This document shows positions 1-8,491 of a stretch of 64,000 bases of DNA, in pieces (position 1 is the stretch's first letter; every line of letters begins with the position of its first letter). Below the pieces are notes generated by a model, which saw nothing but the letters and a program-made list of their open reading frames with translations, did not search any database and was not told the origin of the DNA. The position numbers and the translations under genes were made by a program. The DNA is from an uncultured Rikenellaceae bacterium (GTDB lineage Bacteria; Bacteroidota; Bacteroidia; Bacteroidales; Rikenellaceae): assembly GCA_944321925.1 (NCBI GenBank), contig CALUND010000016.1:62001-126000 (forward strand), given 5' to 3'.

Positions 1-615
1 CTCGGCGAGGGGGCATTCGACCGGTTCCGTCTGGCGATCGCGCCGTTTTTCGTGGATGACGAATGTGCTCCCCGATTGAAAGGGGTGTCGGGAACACCTC
101 TCCTTCGATTGGAACGTGTCGAGCGGCTGGGCGAAACGGCCGTGTCGCACTATCGGGGAGAGAGCGGAATACCGACGGATGTGGGCTATCTGGTTCGGGC
201 CATTGCGTTGAGCCGTTGTTGCACTCCGTCGACGAGCGCTTTTTCCGTGGGAGCGGTGATCTTGACGCGTGACGGTCGGCTTTTCGAGGGATTCACCCAC
301 GAGACCGGAGCACGGAATCATGCCGAAGAGGAGGCGATTGCCAAGGCGCTCGCGGCGGGAGCCGATTTGAGGGGCGCTACGATCTACAGTTCGCTGGAGC
401 CGTGTTCGCGCCGCGCCTCGAAGCCGCTTTCCTGCACGGAACATATTATCAATTACGGCTTTGCCCGAGTGGTATTCGCCTGCCGGGAACCCGGCTGTTT
501 CGTCGATTGCGAGGGCGCGGAGAAGCTGATCGCCGCCGGTGTAGAGGTCCGAGAGATCGCCGCGTTGGCCGACGAAGTGAAAAGAATCAATGCCCATTTG
601 GCATTCGATAAATAG
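1..615 (+). CDS. RibD-like fusion, reductase followed by deaminase (5' truncated)
   Basis: The reading frame is open from base 1, so the N-terminus lies outside the window. The first ~17 codons resemble the end of a RibD-type (dihydrofolate-reductase-fold) reductase domain. A CMP/dCMP-type deaminase domain follows, with the zinc motif HAE (His codon 319-321) and a PC-x9-C motif (Cys codons 403-405 and 433-435). RibD enzymes deaminate and then reduce the pyrimidine intermediate of riboflavin synthesis. In standard RibD the deaminase comes first; here it comes last, and the Cys-Cys spacing is one residue longer than the usual PC-x8-C. The substrate may therefore differ from that of RibD. The stop codon abuts the ATG of the downstream transporter, so the two are probably co-transcribed. 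Confidence 0.75.
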   Translation, partial: LGEGAFDRFRLAIAPFFVDDECAPRLKGVSGTPLLRLERVERLGETAVSHYRGESGIPTDVGYLVRAIALSRCCTPSTSAFSVGAVILTRDGRLFEGFTHETGARNHAEEEAIAKALAAGADLRGATIYSSLEPCSRRASKPLSCTEHIINYGFARVVFACREPGCFVDCEGAEKLIAAGVEVREIAALADEVKRINAHLAFDK

Positions 616-1875
616 ATGAAGAAGAGAAAAGAGATGAACGAAAAAAAGATGCAAGGCAGCGTGGCCCTGCCGGCGGAAAACCGCGATCGTTTGTGGACGA
701 AAGATTATGTGTTCGTCTGCATGGCCAATTTCATGATGTGTTTTGCGTTTTACATGTTGGTTCCGACCTTGCCGTTCTACCTGGTCGAAGTGTTCGGAGC
801 CAGCAAGACCGTGGTGGGGATTGTGCTCTCGTGTTATACGGTGGCAGTCTTGCTGGTGCGTCCTTTTTCGGGATTCCTGGCCGATGCGTTCTCTCGTAAG
901 CCGGTCTATATCATAGCCTATTTTTTCTTTGTGTCGATTTTCGTGGGCTATCTGCTGGCCGGAACCCTTCTGCTGTTTACGATTCTCCGCGTTTTCCACG
1001 GAATGGCTTTCGGCACGGTGACCACGACAGGTAATACGGTAGTGATCGATGTGATGCCGTCGTCGCGTCGCGGTGAAGGGTTGGGCTACTACGGTGTAAT
1101 GAACAATCTGGCCATGAGTATGGGCCCGATGATCGGACTGTTCATCTCCACGGGCGGCGATTTCGATACGATCTTCATGACCTCCATCATTTCGGGCAGT
1201 ATCGGGTTGATTTTCGCACTGTCGGTTCATGTCCCCCGCAAGATACCGCAGACCAACAACAAAATCTGGTCGGTCGACCGATTCTTCCTGACGCAGGGCA
1301 TTCCGGCCTGTTTGTCGCTGTTGTTGCTCGCCATCCCTTACGGCATGACCACCACCTTTATTGCAATGTATGCCTCGGAACTGGGCTTGACGGCCAATAC
1401 GGGACTCTTCTTTACGGTGATGGCCGTGGGACTGATCGTCTCCCGCATCGGGTCGGGGAAACGGGTGGATCGGGGCCTCATTACGCAGGTGATCCGTCAG
1501 GGCATGTACATCCTTTTGATCGGACTGGTCTGCGAGGCTGTACTCGGTGCGGCAGCTTCGTGGAGCATTGCGTTGGCCTACGGAGTCTATTTCGCGGCGG
1601 CCTTTTTCATCGGATTCGGTTACGGGACTCTTTTCCCGGCTTACAATACGCTGTTCATCAACCTCGCTCCGAACAATCGGCGTGCGACCGCCAATGCCAC
1701 CTACCTGACCGGATGGGACGTGGGTATCGGAATCGGTATGTTTTTCGGAGGCAACATCGCTCAGCATTATGGTTTCGTTACGGTTTATCGCGTCGATGTG
1801 TTGCTCGCCCTACTCTCGCTCATCTGGTTTACTTACTATGTGACCGCTCATTTCAACCGGCATAAGGTGCGGTAG
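616..1875 (+). CDS. MFS transporter
   Basis: This 419-residue hydrophobic protein has about 12 predicted membrane segments and belongs to the major facilitator superfamily. The loop between segments 2 and 3 carries the family A-motif (GFLADAFSRKP). The substrate cannot be told from sequence; the family includes drug, sugar and metabolite exporters. The ATG at 616 directly follows the TAG of the RibD-like fusion with no gap, so translation is probably coupled and the exported compound might relate to that enzyme (inference). An in-frame ATG at 634 is an alternative start. Confidence 0.85.
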   Translation: MKKRKEMNEKKMQGSVALPAENRDRLWTKDYVFVCMANFMMCFAFYMLVPTLPFYLVEVFGASKTVVGIVLSCYTVAVLLVRPFSGFLADAFSRKPVYIIAYFFFVSIFVGYLLAGTLLLFTILRVFHGMAFGTVTTTGNTVVIDVMPSSRRGEGLGYYGVMNNLAMSMGPMIGLFISTGGDFDTIFMTSIISGSIGLIFALSVHVPRKIPQTNNKIWSVDRFFLTQGIPACLSLLLLAIPYGMTTTFIAMYASELGLTANTGLFFTVMAVGLIVSRIGSGKRVDRGLITQVIRQGMYILLIGLVCEAVLGAAASWSIALAYGVYFAAAFFIGFGYGTLFPAYNTLFINLAPNNRRATANATYLTGWDVGIGIGMFFGGNIAQHYGFVTVYRVDVLLALLSLIWFTYYVTAHFNRHKVR

Positions 1876-2183
1876 GTGTTTGAAGAGGCGTCGGAGACAT
1901 CGGCTGAAAAAATCGGCTGTAGAGATGTAAAAAAGGGTGCGATAACAGTCGGTTTGATGCGGTTTTCTTCCGATTCCTGCCGATTGTGAGAAGGAGATTG
2001 CAGCCGGTTCCGGTTGGTCCGGGTTGTCGCCCGGGGAGATGAATGGGGAGACGATTTCCTGGAGAGCAGGTGTTTCGCATTTGATCTGGAGATTGCTCCG
2101 TTACGGAAGAGTTTTCTGACATTTTAATCGAAAAGGAGATGCTTTTTGCATCTCCTTTTCGATTGTATGGCATTGCATGCGGA
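1876..2183. other. Intergenic region between convergent genes
   Basis: No credible gene is seen. Open frames here are shadows with poor codon patterns. The only clear element is the hairpin at 2131-2159. Confidence 0.6.
2131..2159. terminator. Bidirectional hairpin terminator
   Basis: A perfect 12-bp inverted repeat (2131-2142 with 2148-2159, 5-base loop) has an A-run at its left foot and a T-run at its right foot. It can end transcripts from both sides: the MFS gene on plus and the outer-membrane gene on minus. Confidence 0.85.
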
Positions 2184-5084
2184 CTACATCGGACCGTGCA
2201 TCGGACGACCTCCTCCGAAACCGCCGCCCGGACGGCCTCCACCGGGTCGCATGTGTGGTGGTCCGTCGAGAGTCTCGTACATACCTTCGTCTTTCGATCC
2301 TTTCTTGCCAAAGTTACGCAGATTGTAGAAGAGATTGATTCCGAAATAGCGTCCCATTACGTCGGAAATGGTTGTTGTGATCGCTTTGGATCCCCACGTG
2401 CGGGAGTAACTTTGGTTTTGATTGAAAATATCGTTCGCAGTGATGTTGATCTCTCCTCGTTGATTGCGGAAGATTTTCTTGCCGATGCTGGCGTTGCAGA
2501 GGATGTATTGGTTGTTCAGACTGCTGCCGGAAAGACCCAGATATTGGGTATAGGTGGCATTGGCCGCGATGGTGAATCCCAGGGGAAGAACCACTTTGAA
2601 ATTGGCCGAAGCATTGTGTTGGAAATAGTTGTTCTGCTTGTTTTGCGTGGCCAACTGCGTATTGTGAATCTGATTGTAGGAGGCGTTGTAAGCGATGTAG
2701 AAATCGACATTCTCGCTGATGTTGCTGCCCAGAGAGACTCCTCCGTTGAAATTGAGGTTTCTCGATGTATTGTCGGTAATGATCAGTTCATTGAGGTCGT
2801 TGTAGGTTCCGTTCTGTGTGGGGGTTTGTCGATAGGAAACTCCAGCCCGCAAGTTGAGATTACATTTCATGAAGTTGAGCGGGAATCCGTATTCGATGCG
2901 GGAATTCACAACCCAATTGCCGTCCAGGTTGATCGGTCTGCTGTAGCTGCTGCCTCGTTCCAGATGATAGACGGTGCCATCGGGATTGAGAATCGGATAG
3001 CCCTCTGCATTGCTGATCGTGAAGGTCGAGATGTAGTCCTGTGTTAAGGTTCCTCCGATGTAGAGCATGAGGGTTCGACCTTTTTCTACGTTGGATCGCG
3101 TGTAACGTGCGAAAATCCGATGGTCGTAAGAGGGTCGCAGACCCGAATTACCGGAGGAGATGTTGAGCGGGTCGGTGATGTCGAGTACGTCCTGCAACTG
3201 TTGAATGCCGGGATTCTGAGTCGATGAGCCCCAGAAAAGATGGAGTCGGTTGGTCGGAGTGAATTTAATTCGGGCGACTACCGTGTAGGTCAGGTTGTTG
3301 AAACTGTGGTCGAGGTTGTAACTGGTGGGGTATACTCGCGTATTTGCCAAGGTAGACCGTTGGTAGTTTATACTGGCGGAGATGTTCGTCCCGTTTTTGT
3401 TGAAGAGATAGCCGGGACCGATGTTGTGGCGGATGTAATTGCTATTGGTGATGTTGGAGTAGAGCGGGTTGAAGTTGGAATAGTACGTTCCTGTGATGGT
3501 GTCGAAATCGTAAGCGCGTTGATCTCCGTCCGAATAATTATAGCGGATATTGTACTGGAGACTGAGTTGGGAGCTCGGAGAGATTGGTTCCATGTAGGTG
3601 ATGCCTCCTCTGATGGTGTAGTTGTAGCTTTCGTTGGGCCGGAGTTGCCGGACGATCGAGTCGGGTAGACTGGTACGCTGCAGGTTGGAGTAGGTTTCGT
3701 TTTCCCGATTGTTCGTATTGTAACTTCCGTTTGCATTGAGAATCAAAATACGTCCGGGCTTTCCGAGCCGGATCATGTAGTTGATATTCATGCTGGTGTT
3801 CCACCCGAAGTTGTTTCTTTTGGACCATGTGTCGGTAAGGGCTGTGTCGATTTCGAGCGGATCGAAAGGCAGGCGAAGGGTGTATCCGTCGCGATTGTTG
3901 CGGAAACTCTGATAAGAGGCATTTGCCCGAATATGGAGGCGTTGGGTTTCGTTGATATCCCATTCGATACGGGTGTTCATCGAGTGGTTGCTCCGGATGT
4001 TTTTCGAATTGTTTGCAGATAAGGACTCTCTATAATCTTCGCCGGTCAGTTCGTAGAACTCTTTCTGGGTCTCTCTCCAGTTCGTATGTTCTTGGGCGGA
4101 GAACATGTATCCGACATTGACTTTCAGTTTGTCTTTGAAGTCGCCGTTGTAGTTGAAGCCTCCGCTGCCGATTTTGGAGTGGCCGTCGGAGAAATCGTCG
4201 CCCACATCGAGAATATCCTGTACATTGGCATTGCGTTGACCCATGTTGTTGAGGAGTCCGTTCAGGCTGAGCCGGTGATCCTGCATGAAGATGTTGGCCG
4301 TTCCACCGATGATTCCGTAGTGTTGATCCTTCTGTCCGTTCTGTCCGGGTTCGAAGGCATAGCCTCCGTAGAACTTACCGAACTGTCCGATTCGGGCACC
4401 TTCGCGGGTGGTGATGTTGATCGCTTTGTAGCCTTCGCCATCGTCCATGCCGCTGAATTCGGCGTTATCGCTCAATTTGTTGAAAACCTCGATCGATTTG
4501 ACTGTTTCGGCAGGCAGCGACTTGATTGCCGTGGAGACGTCGTTGCTGAAGAACTCTTTGCCGTCGACGAAAATTTTTTGCACCGTCTCTCCTTGGGCTT
4601 GTACTTGTCCGTTCTCTACCTGAATACCGGGCATCTTTTTGAGCAAGCCCTCCACGTCGGCATCCTGGGTTACTTTGTAGGCATCGGCGTTGTAGATCAA
4701 TGTGTCGCCGTTCTGGGTGGTACGTATCGCCACGGCCTCTTTGACGACCGATTCCAGTTCGATACCCGGTTTCAGCCGGAGCGTGTCGAGCACGAGTTTC
4801 GACCGACCCATTTCGATCGACTGTTTGAGGGGTTGGTAGCCCAGGAATGTGATGATCAGATCATAATTTCCGGGCGATACGCTCGACAGGGAGAGGTTGC
4901 CGGCATAACCGGAAACCGCTGTTTTGATGCGGGTCGTATCTTGTTGGGAACGGAGTTGGATGACGGCTCCGATGATTCCTTCACCGGTACTTTCATCGAT
5001 GACGGTACCTCGGATGGAGTTTTGGGCTTCGACTGCTGTTGCAGAGAGTATTACGGCGATACAGAGTAGGAAAAGTCGTTTCAT
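2184..5084 (-). CDS. Outer-membrane beta-barrel protein (TonB-receptor-like)
   Basis: The 966-residue protein starts with a signal peptide ending near VEAQ (residue 20). A carboxypeptidase-regulatory-like beta-sandwich follows (about 22-110), then a plug-like region with KIFVDGKEFFSND and a long beta-barrel of alternating polar and aromatic strands. This fits the OMP beta-barrel family 3 group of Bacteroidota, related to TonB-dependent receptors. The C-terminus is a Gly/Arg/Pro/Met/His-rich tail (about the last 30 residues) beyond the barrel, which is unusual for a receptor. It lies downstream of, and on the same strand as, the two-component system and Spy-like gene at 5272-7986, but a terminator sits in between. 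The transported ligand is unknown. Confidence 0.85.
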   Translation of the reverse strand: MKRLFLLCIAVILSATAVEAQNSIRGTVIDESTGEGIIGAVIQLRSQQDTTRIKTAVSGYAGNLSLSSVSPGNYDLIITFLGYQPLKQSIEMGRSKLVLDTLRLKPGIELESVVKEAVAIRTTQNGDTLIYNADAYKVTQDADVEGLLKKMPGIQVENGQVQAQGETVQKIFVDGKEFFSNDVSTAIKSLPAETVKSIEVFNKLSDNAEFSGMDDGEGYKAINITTREGARIGQFGKFYGGYAFEPGQNGQKDQHYGIIGGTANIFMQDHRLSLNGLLNNMGQRNANVQDILDVGDDFSDGHSKIGSGGFNYNGDFKDKLKVNVGYMFSAQEHTNWRETQKEFYELTGEDYRESLSANNSKNIRSNHSMNTRIEWDINETQRLHIRANASYQSFRNNRDGYTLRLPFDPLEIDTALTDTWSKRNNFGWNTSMNINYMIRLGKPGRILILNANGSYNTNNRENETYSNLQRTSLPDSIVRQLRPNESYNYTIRGGITYMEPISPSSQLSLQYNIRYNYSDGDQRAYDFDTITGTYYSNFNPLYSNITNSNYIRHNIGPGYLFNKNGTNISASINYQRSTLANTRVYPTSYNLDHSFNNLTYTVVARIKFTPTNRLHLFWGSSTQNPGIQQLQDVLDITDPLNISSGNSGLRPSYDHRIFARYTRSNVEKGRTLMLYIGGTLTQDYISTFTISNAEGYPILNPDGTVYHLERGSSYSRPINLDGNWVVNSRIEYGFPLNFMKCNLNLRAGVSYRQTPTQNGTYNDLNELIITDNTSRNLNFNGGVSLGSNISENVDFYIAYNASYNQIHNTQLATQNKQNNYFQHNASANFKVVLPLGFTIAANATYTQYLGLSGSSLNNQYILCNASIGKKIFRNQRGEINITANDIFNQNQSYSRTWGSKAITTTISDVMGRYFGINLFYNLRNFGKKGSKDEGMYETLDGPPHMRPGGGRPGGGFGGGRPMHGPM

Positions 5085-5172
5085 GACGGCGTATGTATGA
5101 GTTTCGTCGGGTGCGAATTTAGTTAAACCGAAGGTGATTTTTCGCTTGGAATCGGTGAAACGGAAAAAAAAG

Positions 5173-5200
5173 GGGGTCAGCCGGAAAAAACTGACACCCC
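5173..5200 (-). terminator. Rho-independent terminator of the DUF4890 gene
   Basis: GTCAG/CTGAC plus GGGG/CCCC stem with one bulged base. On the minus strand it is followed by a run of eight or more T. It separates the DUF4890 gene from the outer-membrane protein gene. Confidence 0.75.
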
Positions 5201-5271
5201 GACAACAAATAACCTAACCGAATTTATTCTTAAACGATAAACTATGAAGTGAATAAAATGGTCCAATTGAA

Positions 5272-5775
5272 TTATTCCACGGGTTCGGGAACAGGGGTTT
5301 CCATATTATGTGGAGCAGGACCTTTATGCCCTCGGCCCGGTTTGCCCTTACCCATCCCTTGTTGAGGAGCCTCTCCAGCAGGTCTCGGACCGCGACGGGC
5401 TGCCATTTTCGAGCGGTTGTCCACCATCTGCTGGTACTGTTCTTCGGTGAGAATCTTTTTCAGTTTGGCGTCGTTGGCCTCTCGTTTCTGTTCGATGGCT
5501 TTCATACGGGCTTCCCGTTCTTTGGCCATCTGTTCGCGGTAGGCCTGTTGCTCTTTGATGTTTTGCAGATTGAGTTCGTAGATCTCTTTTTGTTGTTTGT
5601 CCGAGAGGTTGAGCTGCGTTGTCATGCGTTGAGTCATGGCTTCAGCAATCTGTTCCGGAGTCTTTTCCTGTGGAGGAGTTTGTCTGCCTCTGCCGGCATG
5701 CGGTTGTTGTGCCGATACGGCGGTTGCTGCGAGCATCATCACGGATGCAAAGGCGGCATAAATCATTCGTTTCAT
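5272..5775 (-). CDS. DUF4890-like (Spy/CpxP-like) periplasmic protein
   Basis: A 167-residue secreted protein: signal peptide of about 22 residues ending AVSAQ, then a helical, Gln/Lys/Glu-rich core (TEQ/MTTQLNLS and LTEEQYQQMVD segments) and a basic Gly/Pro/His-rich tail. The helical core with LTEEQ-type repeats matches DUF4890 proteins and resembles the Spy/CpxP periplasmic chaperone fold. The open frame extends upstream of 5775, but the start at 5773-5775 gives a proper signal peptide. A -7 element lies at 5833-5840. It sits 131 bp after the LytTR regulator gene, so it is a plausible target of that regulator (inference). Confidence 0.75.
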   Translation of the reverse strand: MKRMIYAAFASVMMLAATAVSAQQPHAGRGRQTPPQEKTPEQIAEAMTQRMTTQLNLSDKQQKEIYELNLQNIKEQQAYREQMAKEREARMKAIEQKREANDAKLKKILTEEQYQQMVDNRSKMAARRGPRPAGEAPQQGMGKGKPGRGHKGPAPHNMETPVPEPVE

Positions 5776-5832
5776 TTTTCTTTGTTTTACAGATTTTGAA
5801 TTTTGGGGTACAGCCCCTTTTTGTTTGCTGTA

Positions 5833-5840
5833 CAAATATA
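5833..5840 (-). promoter_or_regulatory. -7 element TATATTTG for the DUF4890 gene
   Basis: An exact match on the minus strand to the Bacteroidota TAnnTTTG box, about 58 bases before the start codon. No clear -33 TTTG is visible. Confidence 0.55.
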
Positions 5841-5905
5841 GCACCGGCTCCGACCGTGCGGAGCCGATAGCGGGGTGAAACGCCCAAACCCGGTGGTGAA
5901 CCAAC

Positions 5906-6670
5906 TCAATCGGCCGGTTGAACTCCCGTGAACCAGCGTTTGAATTCCGGTACGCGATCTTTGCTGATGATGATTCGCTCCGGAATATTGACACAGAGAT
6001 TGAGTGAAAGTCGGCTACCGAACCAGACAGTGATGTCGCGAACGGCGCTGCGGGCGATGATGAATTGCCGGTTGGCCCGGAAAAAACGATCGGAGGGCAG
6101 CATCTTCGAGAGCTTGTCGAGGCTTTTGTCGAGTTGGAGGTGATTCCCTTCGAACGTACATGCGGTGACCTTTTCGTTGCTTGTGTAGCAATAGGCAATC
6201 TGGTCCGTGTGAAGCGGGACGATCTTGTCGCGTACGGGGATGAGAAAGACCCGTTGTCGCTCTTCGTTGTGGACCATGTCTTGGATGCGCGATCGGTAGA
6301 GGTCGACATCGGCGGCCGTGAGCTTCCGCAGTTTGTCGAGTGCGCGCACCAGATCGCTCTCCTTGATCGGTTTGAGCAGGTAGTCGATGCTGTTCACCTT
6401 GAAAGCGTCGAGGGCATATTGGTCGTAGGCCGTAGTGAAGATGATCGGACAGGGGACATCGATCCGTTCGAAAATACGAAAGGCCTCTCCGTCGGCCAGA
6501 TGAATATCCATGAAAAGCAGGTCGGGAGCGGGATGGCTGGAGAGCCATTCGACCGTTTCGGCCACGCTTTCGAGCGTTGCCATGATTTCGGCTTCGGGAC
6601 AGACCTTGGCCAGTATGGCGCTCAGATTGACGGCAGCAGCCGTTTCGTCCTCTATGATGGCTACTTTCAT
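5906..6670 (-). CDS. LytTR-family response regulator
   Basis: A 254-residue protein with an N-terminal receiver domain (acidic EDE at 7-9, phospho-acceptor Asp55 in FMDIHL, conserved Lys in LLKPI) and a C-terminal LytTR DNA-binding domain (RANRQFIIARSAV region). Phosphorylated AlgR/LytR-type regulators bind direct repeats in promoters. Its start overlaps the stop of the histidine kinase by 4 bases (ATGA), so the two are translationally coupled partners. The targets are not known; the Spy-like gene just downstream and the outer-membrane gene are candidates. Confidence 0.93.
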   Translation of the reverse strand: MKVAIIEDETAAAVNLSAILAKVCPEAEIMATLESVAETVEWLSSHPAPDLLFMDIHLADGEAFRIFERIDVPCPIIFTTAYDQYALDAFKVNSIDYLLKPIKESDLVRALDKLRKLTAADVDLYRSRIQDMVHNEERQRVFLIPVRDKIVPLHTDQIAYCYTSNEKVTACTFEGNHLQLDKSLDKLSKMLPSDRFFRANRQFIIARSAVRDITVWFGSRLSLNLCVNIPERIIISKDRVPEFKRWFTGVQPAD

Positions 6671-7986
6671 GCTTTGTGTGGGTCGGTAAGCGGCAGTCGC
6701 ACGGTGAATGTCGTGCCGTCGTTCGTAATTTCGATATTTTGGCCCGTGAGCAGATGCCAGCGGCTCGAGAGATTGCTCAAGCCGATGCCGGTGCCCGGTT
6801 CGGGGTCGATTTTCGGCCGAATGGGGTTAGCAACGACGAGTGTGCCGTTTTCGGCCGTGATCGAGATATGAAGCGGGCTCGTCCGCGATATGGTGTTGTG
6901 CTTCACGGCATTCTCGATAAGTGGCTGGATGGAGAGGGCCGGCAGCAACATCGTCCGGCACTCTTCGGCGACGGAGATATCGAAGAAGAGCTTGTCGGCG
7001 TAACGAATCTCCAGCAGGTATTTGTAGGCGTTGAGGAATTCGAGCTCGGAGGCGAGGCTGATCATTGTGTTCCGTTCGTTCTGCAGAATGTAGCGGAACG
7101 TGTAGGAGAGCTGATCGATGTAGGTGAGGGCACTTTCTGTCTTTTGTTCGCGGACCAGCATGGCCAGTGAATTGAGCGAGTTGAACAGGAAGTGGGGATT
7201 GATCTGTCCCACGAGCATGGTGTAGCGGGCCTTCAGGTTTTCGTTTTTGAGCTGTTCGTTCTCCAGAAGCATCTCCTGATTCTGATAAAAAAGTTGGAAA
7301 GTCCAGCCATAAAGCAATACCACCACTACGACGAACGAACATTTGAGAACCTCCGTAGCGTTGAACAGAAACGGTGAATTCATAAATAAAGGTACAATCT
7401 GTCCGCTACGATGGAAAACTGGTGAGAGAAAATAGAGAACGACGCCCAATGCAAGGCAATAGAACATGCCGAGCAGGCGTGATCGTACGGTGGAGCGATA
7501 ACGGTATGTGATGACTGAAAGGAGTACGAATGCCAGCAATACGTAATAGCCCAACTGGATGGAGAAGACGAACGTGTTGCTTGGTCGGTTGAAATGCTGC
7601 CCGTAGTCATACGGTACGCCGTTGATCTCTTTTACCTGGGAGACGGTGGGGTTGGCCGCTCGATCGCGCGGTTGGCGTGCCGTGACGGCTGCAGTGTGGC
7701 CCGATTTCAGTTCATGCCAACGGATATAGCGGGGTGCTATGTAGATGCTGTCGGTCTCTCCGGTTTTCGGATTGGGTGTAAGCAGATAGCCATAGCCGTC
7801 CGGTGAAACCCGTACCGTGCCGCGATAGACGATCTCTTCGCCTGGGGGAGGGGGCGGTGCGGTTTCCGAATCGTGTTGCCGCATGATGAGGATCGAGAGC
7901 AGGTAGGCGAAATTGGCGATCAGGCTGATCGCCACGGCGATAATCAGGTTGATTACGATGATGCGGTATGTGCCGTGGGGTTTCAT
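6667..7986 (-). CDS. LytS/YehU-type sensor histidine kinase with OB-like sensor region
   Basis: 439 residues. One membrane segment (about 9-33), an extracytoplasmic stretch (34-142), three further membrane segments (about 143-162, 173-192, 213-231), a short coiled coil, then the His_kinase domain with phospho-acceptor His265 in NPHFLFNSLN and a HATPase domain (ENAVKHN; GTGIGLSNL). The stretch 53-108 (DGYGYL, DSIYIAPRYIRWHELKSG) resembles the RNA-binding OB-fold of Rho, although here it should face the periplasm. A -7 box lies only about 8 bases before the ATG. It is paired with the LytTR regulator. Confidence 0.92.
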   Translation of the reverse strand: MKPHGTYRIIVINLIIAVAISLIANFAYLLSILIMRQHDSETAPPPPPGEEIVYRGTVRVSPDGYGYLLTPNPKTGETDSIYIAPRYIRWHELKSGHTAAVTARQPRDRAANPTVSQVKEINGVPYDYGQHFNRPSNTFVFSIQLGYYVLLAFVLLSVITYRYRSTVRSRLLGMFYCLALGVVLYFLSPVFHRSGQIVPLFMNSPFLFNATEVLKCSFVVVVVLLYGWTFQLFYQNQEMLLENEQLKNENLKARYTMLVGQINPHFLFNSLNSLAMLVREQKTESALTYIDQLSYTFRYILQNERNTMISLASELEFLNAYKYLLEIRYADKLFFDISVAEECRTMLLPALSIQPLIENAVKHNTISRTSPLHISITAENGTLVVANPIRPKIDPEPGTGIGLSNLSSRWHLLTGQNIEITNDGTTFTVRLPLTDPHKA

Positions 7987-7993
7987 ATGCGAA

Positions 7994-8001
7994 CAAATGT
8001 A
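7994..8001 (-). promoter_or_regulatory. -7 element TACATTTG for the histidine kinase
   Basis: Exact TAnnTTTG match on the minus strand. The start codon at 7986 begins 8 bases downstream, which implies a transcript with almost no leader. No -33 TTTG is evident. Confidence 0.6.
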
Positions 8002-8227
8002 GGAAAAGTTTTGTGGAAAATGAATTCCGAACCCGATTTTTCGGAGGGTTTATTGCTCCGGGATTGGGTGTGGCGGGTTTCTTGACAGATCGCTTTTCCC
8101 GGGAGGAAACGGTTGTAAAGGGGCAGTGCGGTCGGTCGTTTTCTTGTTTGCAGTCTTGGACTTATGGCGGGCAATTTTCGATGGAAGGGGGCTCCTGTTT
8201 GTCGGTCGGCAGAGAGGAGAATATGGA

Positions 8228-8260
8228 GAACGCCTCTGCTCGGGTAGGGCAGAGGCGTTC
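8228..8260 (-). terminator. Hairpin downstream of rpsU
   Basis: A perfect 12-bp inverted repeat (8228-8239 with 8249-8260, 9-base loop) lies 26 bases after the rpsU stop. No real T-run follows, so it is either a terminator of the U-poor kind or an RNA-stabilising hairpin. Confidence 0.6.
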
Positions 8261-8285
8261 TCGAAAGGATGCGGAATGCGGAGGG

Positions 8286-8477
8286 TTACTCCTCCTCTTT
8301 CTGCATGTGTTCCACGTAAATGGCGTGCAACTTCGCTTCGCGGTTGGCGATCGAAGGTTTGGTGAAGTACTGACGACGACGAAGTTCTTTCAATACGCCG
8401 GTACGCTCGTATTTACGTTTGAATTTCTTGAGAGCGCGTTCGATGTTTTCGCCCTCTTTGATCGGCATGATAATCAT
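8286..8477 (-). CDS. rpsU: 30S ribosomal protein S21
   Basis: A 63-residue basic protein with the S21 hallmark PIKEGENIERALKKFKRK near the N-terminus. S21 is a small, late-joining protein of the 30S platform near the anti-Shine-Dalgarno end of 16S rRNA and helps mRNA binding in initiation. The ATG at 8475-8477 gives the family's usual short hydrophobic start; an internal ATG (MPIKEG) is also possible. It lies 14 bp after the helix-hairpin-helix gene on the same strand, so it may be the last gene of an ubiD-HhH-rpsU unit. Confidence 0.95.
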   Translation of the reverse strand: MIIMPIKEGENIERALKKFKRKYERTGVLKELRRRQYFTKPSIANREAKLHAIYVEHMQKEEE

Positions 8478-8491
8478 GGTTCGAAAAAAAT

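Noticed and set aside
1853-2311. 152-codon minus-strand frame after the MFS gene
   Set aside because: Overlaps a terminator and the outer-membrane gene; no meaningful protein pattern.
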